From Lysinibacillus sp. KCTC 33748 (GTDB lineage Bacteria > Bacillota > Bacilli > Bacillales_A > Planococcaceae), in contig NZ_MWSJ01000004.1 of assembly GCF_002237755.1 (NCBI RefSeq), positions 62,001 through 126,000 of the forward strand: a DNA stretch of 64,000 nucleotides, given 5' to 3'. The position numbers were made by a program, and so were the translations under genes. Positions 1-8,592 of this stretch are shown here, one piece after another. Below the pieces are notes generated by a model. It searched no databases and was not told the DNA's origin. It saw nothing but the letters and a program-made list of their open reading frames with translations. Position 1 is the first letter of the stretch, and every line of letters starts with the position of its first letter.

Positions 1-100
1 GTTACCAGTAAATACGGTGAAAACACGGTTAAGGCGAGCGCGTCAAATGGTTGGCTTCACGCTATTGGAGGAGGGATTCGAATATGGATCAGATTCGTAA
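1..100 (+). CDS. ECF sigma factor, C-terminal end (partial)
   Basis: The reading frame entering the window at position 2 encodes 32 residues ending in TAA at 98-100. It contains LPVNTVKTRLRRARQM, the recognition helix of region 4.2 of sigma-70-family ECF factors, which contacts the -35 element. The start lies outside the window. The gene overlaps the next one by 17 nt, the usual arrangement of an ECF sigma gene translationally coupled to its membrane anti-sigma partner. Family assignment rests on this motif alone. Confidence 0.8.
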   Translation, partial: LPVNTVKTRLRRARQMVGFTLLEEGFEYGSDS

Positions 101-983
101 TGCCATCAATAAAATGTATAAGGAAGGTAAATTCTCTGGCGAAAGCCATGTAAAAACGTTTCAAAAAATTAATCAAATAACGAAGAAGCGAACACCATTC
201 ATCCCAATTATCCTAACAGTTGTCGTATCAGCTTGTCTGATCATTGGTTTAAAAATGATGCTCTTCCAACATGATAGCCAACCAATGACGACGGTGCTTA
301 CAGATACAAATCTTTATCCAGAAAAGTCTGGAAGGGTGAAAGACTATAGCTCATTAGCACGACCATGGATGGTAGTAGGATTAGTAAGTGCTGTCTTCTT
401 ATTTATTTTTGCCATATTTGCTTTCATGAAAAATTGGTTTTGGCGTGTATTACTATGTACCATTATTATTATTGCCATTTTAGGAAATATGTCTGAACGA
501 ATCGGTTATCGTGTTTATGTACAGAATGAAGCTGACATTCAAAATGCTATAAAATGGGGTCCATTTTATCCTAATACGGTAAAAATGAATGATACATTAA
601 CGATTCATCAGTATAGAATGGGCTATTTTTCGGAAAATGGCTTTCAAGGTATTTCCATTTTCAAACATGATGGAAAAGGCTATGCACTGGATCACTATAT
701 CCAGAGTGAAGTGGATACAATGAGTCCTATTTATTTTAAAGACATACACCATCTTGTTTTCCCATTACTTAACAATCATAACGTCGAAAAATTAATAATA
801 GACACAGGAGACGAGCGTTTTGAGAAAGCTGTTGATTCGAATGATGCGCAATTAGTATCAGTCCCTCTTAAATCAGAAATAGCTATTTCGCAATTGGTGA
901 TACATGCATTGGACCATGAAGGAAATACGTATATTCTTTATAATGCTTCACAAATTTTTACCTATCCATATTCAAAATACTAG
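84..983 (+). CDS. Membrane anti-sigma-factor-like protein
   Basis: I chose the ATG at 84 because GGAGGAGGG lies at 68-75; an upstream in-frame start at 51 has no comparable site. The 299-residue protein has a basic cytoplasmic N-terminus of about 45 residues, a hydrophobic segment near residues 46-62, a second hydrophobic block near 105-145 and a polar C-terminal half. The overlap with a sigma-factor gene suggests that the N-terminus binds and holds that sigma at the membrane. No zinc-anchor HxxxCxxC motif is visible, so it is not a classical ZAS protein. The anti-sigma role is inferred from operon context and topology. It could instead be another membrane protein of the sigma operon. Confidence 0.65.
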   Translation: MDQIRNAINKMYKEGKFSGESHVKTFQKINQITKKRTPFIPIILTVVVSACLIIGLKMMLFQHDSQPMTTVLTDTNLYPEKSGRVKDYSSLARPWMVVGLVSAVFLFIFAIFAFMKNWFWRVLLCTIIIIAILGNMSERIGYRVYVQNEADIQNAIKWGPFYPNTVKMNDTLTIHQYRMGYFSENGFQGISIFKHDGKGYALDHYIQSEVDTMSPIYFKDIHHLVFPLLNNHNVEKLIIDTGDERFEKAVDSNDAQLVSVPLKSEIAISQLVIHALDHEGNTYILYNASQIFTYPYSKY

Positions 984-1133
984 TTCACTTTTTTTGAAAG
1001 GTGACATATTCATTATATAAATTCTCACTACGTCTTAGGTCTTAGACGAATATAAAGCGGAGGGTCGTTTTTAAATATGACAGTTCCTATATAATGAATT
1101 TATTGGAATATTATATAGTAGGAGGAAATTACA

Positions 1134-1850
1134 TTGAAAAAATTTATGGGACTTGGTTTGGTTATAAGCGCCTCAATAATTGCGTTATCGGGGTGTAACT
1201 CAGTCATACCGGGTAAAACCAAAGATGAAACGATCCTAGTTGAAAAGGATAAAGCAGAAAAGTTGGATGTTGAATTACAACTTGGTATTGGAGAAATAAC
1301 AGTTAAAAAGGGTGCCAAGGATTGGGTTGAAGGTAATGCTCAATACAATATTGATAAATTTGCACCAAAAGTAAAATATGATTTACGCGGCCAGACAGGA
1401 AAAGTAACGATTGAACATAAAGGTTCTACTAACGTGCGTTTAGGGAAAATAAAAAATATATGGGATATCGAACTGAATGATGATATTCCTATGGATCTCT
1501 CAATCGAAACGGGCGCGTCGGATGCAGAGCTAGATTTACAAGGGTTGCAGCTGGAAAAATTAAATATTGAAACAGGCGTAGGCGATCTTGATGTGAATTT
1601 AGGAGGCGATTGGAAAAAAAGCTTCGAAGCGGATATTGAAACAGGTGTTGGGGACACTACTGTCATATTACCATCAAAAGTTGGGGTAAAGCTTACTACG
1701 GAAGCTGGCATCGGCAGTTCAAATATAGAAGGTTTCATTTCAAAAGGCAAAGGGGTTTATGTAAACGAAGCGTATGATAAAGCAGATGTAAAAATAGAGG
1801 TCAACTCGGAAATCGGAGTTGGCGACATTACTTTTAAATTGGATAAATAA
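1134..1850 (+). CDS. Cell-surface lipoprotein with toast-rack/DUF4097-like beta repeats
   Basis: The TTG at 1134 is 7 bases after GGAGG (1121-1125). Residues 1-21 are a lipoprotein signal peptide with the lipobox L-S-G-C, so the mature protein begins with a lipidated Cys21 on the outer membrane face. The rest consists of repeated beta-strand motifs of the kind E-T-G-V-G-D and E-A-G-I-G, typical of toast-rack and DUF4097 adhesin-like domains that also occur in the LiaF/LiaX envelope-stress proteins. It stands alone between two sigma-factor modules and has its own terminator. A role in envelope-stress sensing is plausible but inferred. Confidence 0.75.
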   Translation: MKKFMGLGLVISASIIALSGCNSVIPGKTKDETILVEKDKAEKLDVELQLGIGEITVKKGAKDWVEGNAQYNIDKFAPKVKYDLRGQTGKVTIEHKGSTNVRLGKIKNIWDIELNDDIPMDLSIETGASDAELDLQGLQLEKLNIETGVGDLDVNLGGDWKKSFEADIETGVGDTTVILPSKVGVKLTTEAGIGSSNIEGFISKGKGVYVNEAYDKADVKIEVNSEIGVGDITFKLDK

Positions 1851-1862
1851 AGAAAATTTTAG

Positions 1863-1895
1863 TAGGCTACTTTATATGAAGTAGTCTATTTTTTT
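1863..1895 (+). terminator. Rho-independent terminator of the toast-rack lipoprotein gene
   Basis: Arms 1863-1872 and 1879-1888 (TAGGCTACTT / AAGTAGTCTA, one mismatch) enclose a 6-nt loop and are followed by seven T residues, 13 nt after the stop codon. Confidence 0.85.
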
Positions 1896-1925
1896 CGTAG
1901 ATACATAGGGACGGATAGTAAGATA

Positions 1926-2239
1926 AAAGAGCGAGATGTAAGGGCAAAGTCGTGGATAGAAGAGTCAAAATCGTGGATAGAAGAGGTAAAATCGTGGATA
2001 GAAGAGGTAAAATCGTGGATAGAGCGATCAAAATCGAGGGTAGAACAATCAAAGTCGTGGTTAGAGCGATCACTAATGGATAGAACAGTCAAAGTCGTGG
2101 CATAGAAGAGCCGAAATCGTGGATAGAAGAGCCGAAATCGTGGATAGAACAGTCAAAGTCGTGGATAGAAGAGTCAAAATCGTGGATAGAAGAGGTAAAA
2201 TCGTGGATAGAACGAATAAAATGCACGATAGAAGAACCG
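1926..2239. repeat. Degenerate tandem array with 21-nt period (GTGGATAGAA core)
   Basis: About 14 imperfect units share the core TCGTGGATAGAAGAG at 21-nt spacing. In one frame the units read as a heptad (S-W-I-E-E-S-K), but indels near 2075 and 2100 break the frame and there is no start with a ribosome binding site, so I do not call a gene. The array fills the gap between the terminator at 1863-1895 and a hairpin at 2240-2267. Related 21-nt arrays lie at 4604-4708 and 52083-52203. Confidence 0.85.
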
Positions 2240-2279
2240 AAGTGACGGCGCCCGCCCGGAGTCACTTATTTTATTTATA
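2240..2279. terminator. GC-rich hairpin closing the 21-nt array
   Basis: The arms AAGTGAC (2240-2246) and GTCACTT (2261-2267) are perfect and enclose a GC-rich loop. The run ATTTTATTTAT follows, so it may act as a terminator on the plus strand. Confidence 0.5.
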
Positions 2280-2349
2280 AAAAGAATTTTATCAAAGTGA
2301 AACCTTTTCATAGAGTTATTGACTCTAAGTATTGAAAGGAGGGAATAGC

Positions 2350-2892
2350 GTGGAACATGACTTATCGATCATCAAACAGGCTATTGCAGGGAATAAGGAA
2401 GCGTTTGAGCAACTACTTATTCTAGAGGAAGAAAAATTATTTTATACTGCGCTTTCTTATGTTGGTCAAAAAGAGGATGCTTTGGATGCGATTCAAGAAG
2501 CAGCGTGTAAAGCCTTTCTAACCGTTCATCAGCTAAAGCATCCAGAATTTTTTTCTACATGGCTGTTTCGAATTTTAATACATGAGTGCTACCGGTTACT
2601 AAAAAAAGGGAATAAAATCATCCCCTATGAAGAAAGTGAATTATTAAATCGTTTGCAGGAGCAAGAAAATGTTATTGCGAATCCAATCGATTTATCGGAA
2701 TCCATACAGCAATTAAATCATTCTCAGCAAATGGCCATCATTTTATTTTATTATCACGATTTACCGATTAAAGAGATAGCAGAAGTAATGGAAAAGCCAG
2801 TTAGCACTATTAAAACGTATTTGCATCGTGGAAAAAAACAGTTAAAGCGAGAATTAGAAAGGAGTGCAACGTTGAATGAAAAAGCTATTTAA
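2350..2892 (+). CDS. ECF RNA polymerase sigma factor
   Basis: The GTG at 2350 follows AAAGGAGGG (2336-2343) at good spacing; a TTG at 2332 lies upstream of that site and is unlikely. The 180-residue product has region 2 near the N-terminus (A-L-D-A-I-Q-E-A, H-P-E-F-F-S-T-W-L-F-R-I) and region 4 near the C-terminus (L-P-I-K-E-I-A-E, V-S-T-I-K-T-Y-L-H-R-G-K). These features match a SigV/SigW-type ECF factor that directs RNA polymerase to stress promoters. Its stop overlaps the start of the DUF4179 gene by 17 nt, which indicates a sigma/anti-sigma pair. It resembles the sigma factor at 8032-8592. Confidence 0.88.
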   Translation: MEHDLSIIKQAIAGNKEAFEQLLILEEEKLFYTALSYVGQKEDALDAIQEAACKAFLTVHQLKHPEFFSTWLFRILIHECYRLLKKGNKIIPYEESELLNRLQEQENVIANPIDLSESIQQLNHSQQMAIILFYYHDLPIKEIAEVMEKPVSTIKTYLHRGKKQLKRELERSATLNEKAI

Positions 2893-3982
2893 TGAAAACG
2901 GTACCCCTCCAGAATTCCCAAGAGATGAGGTACGATCAGCGATTACAAAAGGAATCCAACAAGCAGAGGAGCAAATAAATATGAGTCAAGCCCCTATTCA
3001 AATGAAAAGAAAAAGTATACGTAAACCGTTATTATATGTAGCAAGTGCGGCAGCAGCATTTTGTATTATGGTAGGTTCAGCCGCTTATGTATCACCAACA
3101 TTCGCAAGTACATTATCACAGCTACCAATCGTCGGGTCGGTATTCAGTAACTCTGGCTTCCTTGGGCTAGAACAGGCAAATGAACAAGGGTTAACAAGCT
3201 CTATTGGAGAAAAACATACAATTAACGGTATATCCGTAACAATAGATGAAGTCCTTTATGACGCGTCGAATATTACGGTAGGACTTACAATTGATTCTGA
3301 AAAGAAATTAAGTGATTATTACTTCGGAGCAGGACCAGACTTTACGATAAATGGAAAAAACCCAGAAGTGACTTCTGGTGGCTATGGTGAAAAAGCTTTA
3401 AGTTCAACCGTCCGTACAGGCATCGCAAGATTTGAAGTGAAGGATGACATGCCGGATTCATTTGAAATGGGCTTAATGCTAGAAGGGGAAGAGGGGGAGA
3501 AATTTGAATTCACAGTACCTGTCAAAAAGATTGCGGATATTATTTATGTTCCGATTAATCATCAGCAACAAGCAGAAGACATTCAACTAGATGTGTCCAA
3601 AATTTCATTCAGCCCATCAGGTATAGCCCTTGACTATAAAGCTACCGAAAAGGGTACAATTGATAATGCTCAAGTAGGCGCATCGTTTATAGAATTCCGT
3701 ATTACCGATCAGAATGGCAAGGAAATTACATCGCATTCAGGTGGGGGAGAAGGTCATTTCGATAATGGAGTATGGAACTTTAGTAGCACCAAGTCCTTTG
3801 ACCCGATTTCAGACGGTGTTCAAAAATTAACGATTACCCCTTATTTATCACTTCCTTCAGGCGGAGGTGGTGTTGAAATTGATAAGGATGGTGTAGAAAC
3901 TGAAATACCATTTGATCCGTCATCACTAAAAGAAGTGAAGTTCCAACCATTTTCCGTAGAAGTACCAAAGCAAACTAAATAA
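2876..3982 (+). CDS. DUF4179-family anti-sigma factor
   Basis: The ATG at 2876 lies inside the end of the sigma gene, with AAAGGAG upstream. About 50 cytoplasmic residues precede one transmembrane segment (near 51-71). The large extracellular part then starts with the motif L-P-I-V-G-S-V-F, typical of DUF4179 proteins, and continues into beta-rich sequence like DUF5643. In this family the cytoplasmic tail binds the co-encoded ECF sigma and the outer domain senses envelope damage. Coupling to the 2350-2892 sigma gene supports that role. The signal it senses cannot be read from the sequence. Confidence 0.82.
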   Translation: MKKLFNENGTPPEFPRDEVRSAITKGIQQAEEQINMSQAPIQMKRKSIRKPLLYVASAAAAFCIMVGSAAYVSPTFASTLSQLPIVGSVFSNSGFLGLEQANEQGLTSSIGEKHTINGISVTIDEVLYDASNITVGLTIDSEKKLSDYYFGAGPDFTINGKNPEVTSGGYGEKALSSTVRTGIARFEVKDDMPDSFEMGLMLEGEEGEKFEFTVPVKKIADIIYVPINHQQQAEDIQLDVSKISFSPSGIALDYKATEKGTIDNAQVGASFIEFRITDQNGKEITSHSGGGEGHFDNGVWNFSSTKSFDPISDGVQKLTITPYLSLPSGGGGVEIDKDGVETEIPFDPSSLKEVKFQPFSVEVPKQTK

Positions 3983-3991
3983 ACAGTCAAG

Positions 3992-4027
3992 CGCCAAATA
4001 CAACCTTTGTATTTGGCGTTTATTTTA
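3992..4027 (+). terminator. Terminator of the sigma/DUF4179 operon
   Basis: Perfect 10-bp arms (3992-4001 and 4009-4018, CGCCAAATAC / GTATTTGGCG) enclose a 7-nt loop and are followed by TTTATTTTA. Confidence 0.88.
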
Positions 4028-4069
4028 TGTTAGGTTATAGGGAGCAAGTGTAATGAAGGAGCGAATATA

Positions 4070-4594
4070 TTGAAGATTTTTACATACAAGCAACCAGCGG
4101 CAATCGAATCAACAGAGTTAGTAGCAATCGTTAATGAAGCGGGGGAAGTATCGTCTACTGTGCAACGTGTTTATTCAAACGGATTGAAAAAGGCGTTTGA
4201 CCGCACGATGGACTATCGTTATTTTGTACGTTTTGATGTGAGCGATGTCGCTGGTCAGGCTCTTTTTACATGTAAGAAGATGTCGCGACGTGGTCGAGTG
4301 CATTTTCGAGGGAAGGATTTTGTTACAGGCAAAGATTATATGGTTGCCTATGATGGCTGGCAAATTATGATTCCTGATTTAATCATCACGGATGGAGCTC
4401 AACAAATAAAACTGAACAAGGAAATGGAGGATTGGTCAGTATTTACTCTTGATGATCAACCGATTGCTCGTTGGCAGGCAGTTTTTTGTGAGACACATTT
4501 TGAGATTACGCTGCAAATAGAAGATAACAGCCCTATACAGCATGAAGCCTTTTTTATTGCGATTGGACAGGCCGTGTTGTTTGTAGGAGCGTAA
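4070..4594 (+). CDS. Tubby C-terminal-like (LURP-one-related) domain protein
   Basis: The TTG at 4070 follows AAGGAG at 4056-4061. The 174-residue soluble protein has a beta-rich pattern (R-Y-F-V-R-F-D-V, T-C-K-K-M-S-R-R-G-R-V-H-F) that resembles the small tubby-like domain proteins of Bacillus. These have one helix inside a beta barrel and a phospholipid-scramblase-like fold. No catalytic residues are known for the family, and its function in bacteria is unclear to me. There is no signal peptide. The 3' end runs directly into a 21-nt repeat array. Confidence 0.5.
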   Translation: MKIFTYKQPAAIESTELVAIVNEAGEVSSTVQRVYSNGLKKAFDRTMDYRYFVRFDVSDVAGQALFTCKKMSRRGRVHFRGKDFVTGKDYMVAYDGWQIMIPDLIITDGAQQIKLNKEMEDWSVFTLDDQPIARWQAVFCETHFEITLQIEDNSPIQHEAFFIAIGQAVLFVGA

Positions 4595-4603
4595 TTGTTG
4601 GCA

Positions 4604-4708
4604 GATGTCGATAAATTTGAAAAAGTGTCCGATAAACTGAAATAGTTGGGTGATAAAATGAGAAAGTTGAGCGATAAAACAAAAATATAATGCGATAAAT
4701 GAAAGCAG
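4604..4708. repeat. Five-unit array with 21-nt period (CGATAAA core)
   Basis: Five units start at 4604, 4625, 4646, 4667 and 4688. Each has C/TGATAAA at the same offset, so the core recurs at 4609, 4630, 4651, 4672 and 4693. Sequence between cores is poorly conserved. The array lies between the stop codon at 4594 and the hairpin at 4706-4733. Confidence 0.8.
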
Positions 4709-4733
4709 ACCCTCTACTATTTTAGAGGGTCTG
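4706..4733. terminator. Bidirectional terminator between converging genes
   Basis: The perfect 10-bp arms CAGACCCTCT (4706-4715) and AGAGGGTCTG (4724-4733) enclose an 8-nt loop. They sit between the plus-strand tubby-like gene and the minus-strand permease gene that ends at 4741. The flank on the minus-strand side is the more U-rich. Confidence 0.75.
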
Positions 4734-4740
4734 TTGTCAT

Positions 4741-7251
4741 TCAAATATCAATCATTTCATTCGCTAATTTCTTCCGACTAATCCAGTATCCTTGCAGCGT
4801 AAAGACAATGAGTGTCGCGGCTAAAAAGACGATGCTCGTCACACTTAATGTGAAGAAGTCGTAGTACGTCGGAGCTCCTTCGTCAATAAAGCTCAACATT
4901 CTCGTTAACGCTAATCCAAGAATTGTTCCAACTACTAGCCCGTATAACACAAAAGATAACACTTGCGTTAAAATCAGCTTGACTAATCCGCTCGGGGAAA
5001 GACCAATCAGTCGTTGAATCGCATAATCGCCACGTTTTGAATAAATGGAGTGAAGCAATGTTTGCAATACGCCAAGGCAAGTAGCGGTAATTAAAATAAC
5101 GAAGACGCCAACAAAAAGGCTCCAGCGCTGGAAGATCATTTCATCGTTTTGCTCGATAAATGTCTCTTTATCAGTAATTTTTAACGCAGGCCAGCGCTCC
5201 TGTAAGAAAGCAAGGTCTGCTAATGCCTGCTCTGTATCATCTGCTTCCACCATGATGTCTGTAATTATAGTTGAATCTGATACTATAAAAGAGGACCAAT
5301 CGACAAACAAATCTATATATTCTTTATAAGAATCAAGGGCTATATCAACGACTATTAATTCACCAATTGGCGCTTCCTGTTGAAGTGTTTCATTAAATGT
5401 CCCTGCCATTATATAATCACCAACAGCTAATTGATGTTTTTTGGCAAGTCGTTCTGTAATGATCACCCCATTTTTTAAATCTCCTTCAAAAGCATCAAGC
5501 TTTTCTAATTGGACGTATTTTTCAACATCAATGGCCTCGAAATTACTACCTTCCCAGCCATTGTCACCTTCAAGCACTATATAAGGTGCGTTACTTCGTT
5601 CATAGGCATAGGACACGCTAGGCAATGCCTCAATTTCTTTAATCAAAGCTGGTGTAATAGTTGGATCTTCTAATTCATTATCAATTTTAATAGATGTTTC
5701 ATATTGAGAGTTTATATATCGATATGAGTTTTGCTGATTCGTTTTAAATAAAGAGCTACCGAATATTAAAATGACCATTAATCCAACAATACTAAGCACA
5801 ATGGGCATATTTTTTCGCACCTGTGGCATGAGCTGCTGACACGCTAAGTATGCTTCTTTGCCAAGTACAGCACGAACGGGCTTCAAGGAAATTTTGAATA
5901 GTACTGTAAAGAGATACGGCATGATATAGAGTAAAATCCCACAGACGAGCAATGTGCCGATTAAAATCATGAGTGCCCCTTTGCCAGTACTTGTCCCGAC
6001 TTGATAAGCATTCGCAAATAAGAATAGGGATATGAATGCAACGATGCCCACAACAATCGTTTTCCATTTTGTCCAGCGTAAACTTAAATTTTCATTTTCT
6101 ATGGCGATTTGTAAAGGTAATAGACTAGCGCTTTTATGAACTTGCCATTGTGTGATTAGTTGCAGCAAGAAAAAACTGGCAACTGCAATCACGATAACAA
6201 AGATCATCGGTAAGTCAGTTTTTGCGTCTGGCATTTTCATCAGGGTAATTAGCTGTGGTAGCCAACTTTTTATCACTAATAAACTGACAGATATCCCCAG
6301 CAATACGCCAAAGCCAATGATGCTAGATAATTGCAATTGTACTATGCGTCTTACTTGCTTAGTGGATGCGCCAAGTGCACGTAATACCATAAGCTGTTCT
6401 TTAATTTTGTAAAATAATAGCTGGAACGTTGATAGTAGTAAGACACTAGAAATAAGTAAGATAAAGAATGACAATACAATTATAAAAATTATTAATGCTT
6501 GTAAATTTTTCTTAATTTCATCGTAGTCGCTCATGATATCAACACGTAATGTGTCATCTAACTGTTTCAAATCCGCACCAACTGCGGTTGTAATATTGTC
6601 GTTTTCCGTTTTAATGAGGGCAAACATCCCTGCAGTTTGTGCATCACTATTATCCATCCACGTTTTCAACACATCATTTTGAATCAGGATTAAATTAGGA
6701 CTATCTGTGCCTTTTAGAGGTGGAAGGATTTCTTGGATCGTAAAGGTACCTGTTTCTGCTTCAGCGGAGTTTCCGACTGTTTTATTGAACGTAACGTTTA
6801 ATGTATCTCCGACATCCTTGTGGAAGAGACGGGCCATATTTTCGGTAATCACAACATCTTCCGGTTCAAGATTCACATTAAAATGATAGCGGCTTTTCAC
6901 TAAGTCATCGTTTTCAACACCAACAGTATAAAATGATGTGTTTTTTTCATTTTCAATATTTGTATGAGCTAATGACACACTAGAAACTTTTGTTATTCCA
7001 GGCATTGATTCGAAATTTTCGATAAGCTGTGAAGTTAACAGCTTATGCTGATCAGGATTATAACCGGCCAGCAAATCCATTTCGCCATATAATGCTTGTA
7101 TTTCTTCCTTCATTTGACTATTAGCATTCCATATGTAAACACTCATTGTCATGACAAGGCAAATAGAAATGGTAATAATACTTATACTCGTTAATACATT
7201 GGCCCACGCTGCACGAAATAGCTTCAGAGCAATGGTACGCATCGTAAACAT
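4741..7251 (-). CDS. ABC transporter permease, FtsX/MacB type (duplicated)
   Basis: The 836-residue membrane protein has one transmembrane helix near residues 13-36 and a large extracytoplasmic MacB-like domain. The first FtsX block of three to four helices lies near residues 255-375. Further helices at 405-455 and about 485 precede a second external domain, and a final FtsX block occupies about 715-830. This two-halves-in-one-chain layout is known from Bacillales peptide-sensing and efflux transporters (BceB/YtrF-like). The ATG at 7251 overlaps the last base of the ATPase gene upstream, so the two are translationally coupled. The substrate is unknown; antimicrobial peptide export or lipoprotein release are family possibilities. 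Confidence 0.85.
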   Translation of the reverse strand: MFTMRTIALKLFRAAWANVLTSISIITISICLVMTMSVYIWNANSQMKEEIQALYGEMDLLAGYNPDQHKLLTSQLIENFESMPGITKVSSVSLAHTNIENEKNTSFYTVGVENDDLVKSRYHFNVNLEPEDVVITENMARLFHKDVGDTLNVTFNKTVGNSAEAETGTFTIQEILPPLKGTDSPNLILIQNDVLKTWMDNSDAQTAGMFALIKTENDNITTAVGADLKQLDDTLRVDIMSDYDEIKKNLQALIIFIIVLSFFILLISSVLLLSTFQLLFYKIKEQLMVLRALGASTKQVRRIVQLQLSSIIGFGVLLGISVSLLVIKSWLPQLITLMKMPDAKTDLPMIFVIVIAVASFFLLQLITQWQVHKSASLLPLQIAIENENLSLRWTKWKTIVVGIVAFISLFLFANAYQVGTSTGKGALMILIGTLLVCGILLYIMPYLFTVLFKISLKPVRAVLGKEAYLACQQLMPQVRKNMPIVLSIVGLMVILIFGSSLFKTNQQNSYRYINSQYETSIKIDNELEDPTITPALIKEIEALPSVSYAYERSNAPYIVLEGDNGWEGSNFEAIDVEKYVQLEKLDAFEGDLKNGVIITERLAKKHQLAVGDYIMAGTFNETLQQEAPIGELIVVDIALDSYKEYIDLFVDWSSFIVSDSTIITDIMVEADDTEQALADLAFLQERWPALKITDKETFIEQNDEMIFQRWSLFVGVFVILITATCLGVLQTLLHSIYSKRGDYAIQRLIGLSPSGLVKLILTQVLSFVLYGLVVGTILGLALTRMLSFIDEGAPTYYDFFTLSVTSIVFLAATLIVFTLQGYWISRKKLANEMIDI

Positions 7252-8066
7252 TACACATCACCTCTAGTAATCAGCTTGAACTTTGATAAAATGCAATCTA
7301 AATCCTCTGCTGTTTGCTTATTTTGATAGGAATCCACAATGGCACCATCATGGAAAAATAATACACGGTTTGCATAAGTAGCGACATAAGGGTCATGTGT
7401 CACGAGTAAAATAGTTTGATTCATATTGTTTTGCAAGTTTACTAACAGCTCTAAAATTTCATCTGTCGTATTCACATCTAATGCACCAGTCGGTTCATCG
7501 GCCAATAAAATTGGCGGATTTGCAATAATGGCGCGTGCTATAGCTACTCGTTGCTTTTGACCACCAGAAAGCTCATTAGGTCGATGCTTTGCCCATGCGG
7601 CAATATTGAGTTTTTCCATTATTTGCTGTACACGCACTTTAATCTCTTTACTTGGCACATCATTAAGGATAAGGGGGAGCGCAATATTATCTTCAACTGA
7701 TAAATCCTTCAACAGATGGAATGATTGAAAGATAAAGCCGATATTCTCTTTACGGAATTTCGATGCTTTTGGCTCTTTAAAAATATCATGCGCTTCCTGT
7801 CCAAATAAGAATAATGCACCTTCAGTCGGTTCATCGATGGCACTAATCATATTTAGTAGTGTACTTTTACCCGAACCGCTTGTCCCCATAATGGCCACCA
7901 TTTCACCTTGATAAATCGTACAATGGATATTTTTCAATGCATTAACCGTATGATGCTTTTGTTGAAAGATTTTTGACATTCCCTCAATACGTAACACTTC
8001 GGTTAAACGTCCTTCAGGGATTGGAATCGTATTAATAACTCCTTTCAACGGATTGAACCCATTCAT
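7251..8066 (-). CDS. ABC transporter ATP-binding protein (partner of FtsX-type permease)
   Basis: The Walker A motif GTSGSGKST, the signature LSGGQ, the Walker B motif ILLADEPTGALD and the H-loop VTHD are all present, in the order typical of LolD/MacB-type ATPases that energise FtsX-like permeases. The ATG at 8066 has an AAAGGGGG site but lies 35 bp inside the upstream sigma gene. A later GTG at 7997 would give M-L-R-I-E-G-M-S-K, closer to the usual family N-terminus, so the exact start is open. The downstream permease gene overlaps by one base. Confidence 0.88.
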   Translation of the reverse strand: MNGFNPLKGVINTIPIPEGRLTEVLRIEGMSKIFQQKHHTVNALKNIHCTIYQGEMVAIMGTSGSGKSTLLNMISAIDEPTEGALFLFGQEAHDIFKEPKASKFRKENIGFIFQSFHLLKDLSVEDNIALPLILNDVPSKEIKVRVQQIMEKLNIAAWAKHRPNELSGGQKQRVAIARAIIANPPILLADEPTGALDVNTTDEILELLVNLQNNMNQTILLVTHDPYVATYANRVLFFHDGAIVDSYQNKQTAEDLDCILSKFKLITRGDV

Positions 8067-8592
8067 CTATATATGCCCCCTTTAATTGTTGTCGTAAAGC
8101 TTGTAAACCTCGGCGAATATGAGTTTTCACTGTGCCCTCAGGACATTGTAAAATCACAGCAATATCCTTTACCGAGTAGTCTTGATAAAAGCGTAATAGT
8201 AAAACCGTTTTATATTTTTCCTCTAGCTTGCAGAGTGCATGCCATAAATCTAGTTCTTCTTCGATATATGTAGGTGATGTACTATTGAGATCTTCTAATG
8301 TATGTGGTTCGACAAGTTGTACAGAGTTTTTCTTGGCAAGATAGGTTTTACAGCAATTAATAATAATGCGCGTTAGCCAGGTAGAAAAATATTGAGGATC
8401 CTTTAATTGAGGTAGGCCCTCATACGCACGGATAATGGTCTGTTGAAAAACTTCTACGGCGTCATTTTCATTTTGGACATAAACATAAGCCATTCGATAT
8501 AGCTTATGTTGCTCTTGTTCAATGAGTTGATAGAAAGCTTGCTCATCTCCGTTTTGTGCTAACTGTACTAAAGATTGTTGCTTTGTAGTAAT
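8032..8592 (-). CDS. ECF sigma factor with probable ATT start
   Basis: Regions 2 (D-A-V-E-V-F-Q-Q-T-I-I-R-A-Y, Y-F-S-T-W-L-T-R-I) and 4 (Y-S-V-K-D-I-A-V, E-G-T-V-K-T-H-I-R-R-G) identify an ECF sigma. The first ATG in frame (8493) would delete the start of region 2. The frame stays open upstream and encodes T-T-K-Q-Q-S-L-V-Q-L-A-Q-N-G-D-E-Q-A-F, the expected sigma N-terminus. AAGGAGG at 8601-8607 is placed 8 nt before an ATT at 8592, giving 186 residues, close to its relative at 2350. The gene sits upstream of an ABC transporter pair it probably controls; no anti-sigma gene is adjacent. Confidence 0.82.
   Translation of the reverse strand: MTTKQQSLVQLAQNGDEQAFYQLIEQEQHKLYRMAYVYVQNENDAVEVFQQTIIRAYEGLPQLKDPQYFSTWLTRIIINCCKTYLAKKNSVQLVEPHTLEDLNSTSPTYIEEELDLWHALCKLEEKYKTVLLLRFYQDYSVKDIAVILQCPEGTVKTHIRRGLQALRQQLKGAYIDEWVQSVERSY

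Noticed and set aside
1867-2092. Two overlapping minus-strand frames rich in Leu/Ser/Thr repeats
   Set aside because: They are translations of the 21-nt repeat array, without ribosome binding sites.
1926-2239. CRISPR array
   Set aside because: Units are contiguous 21-nt repeats without unique spacers, and no cas genes are near.
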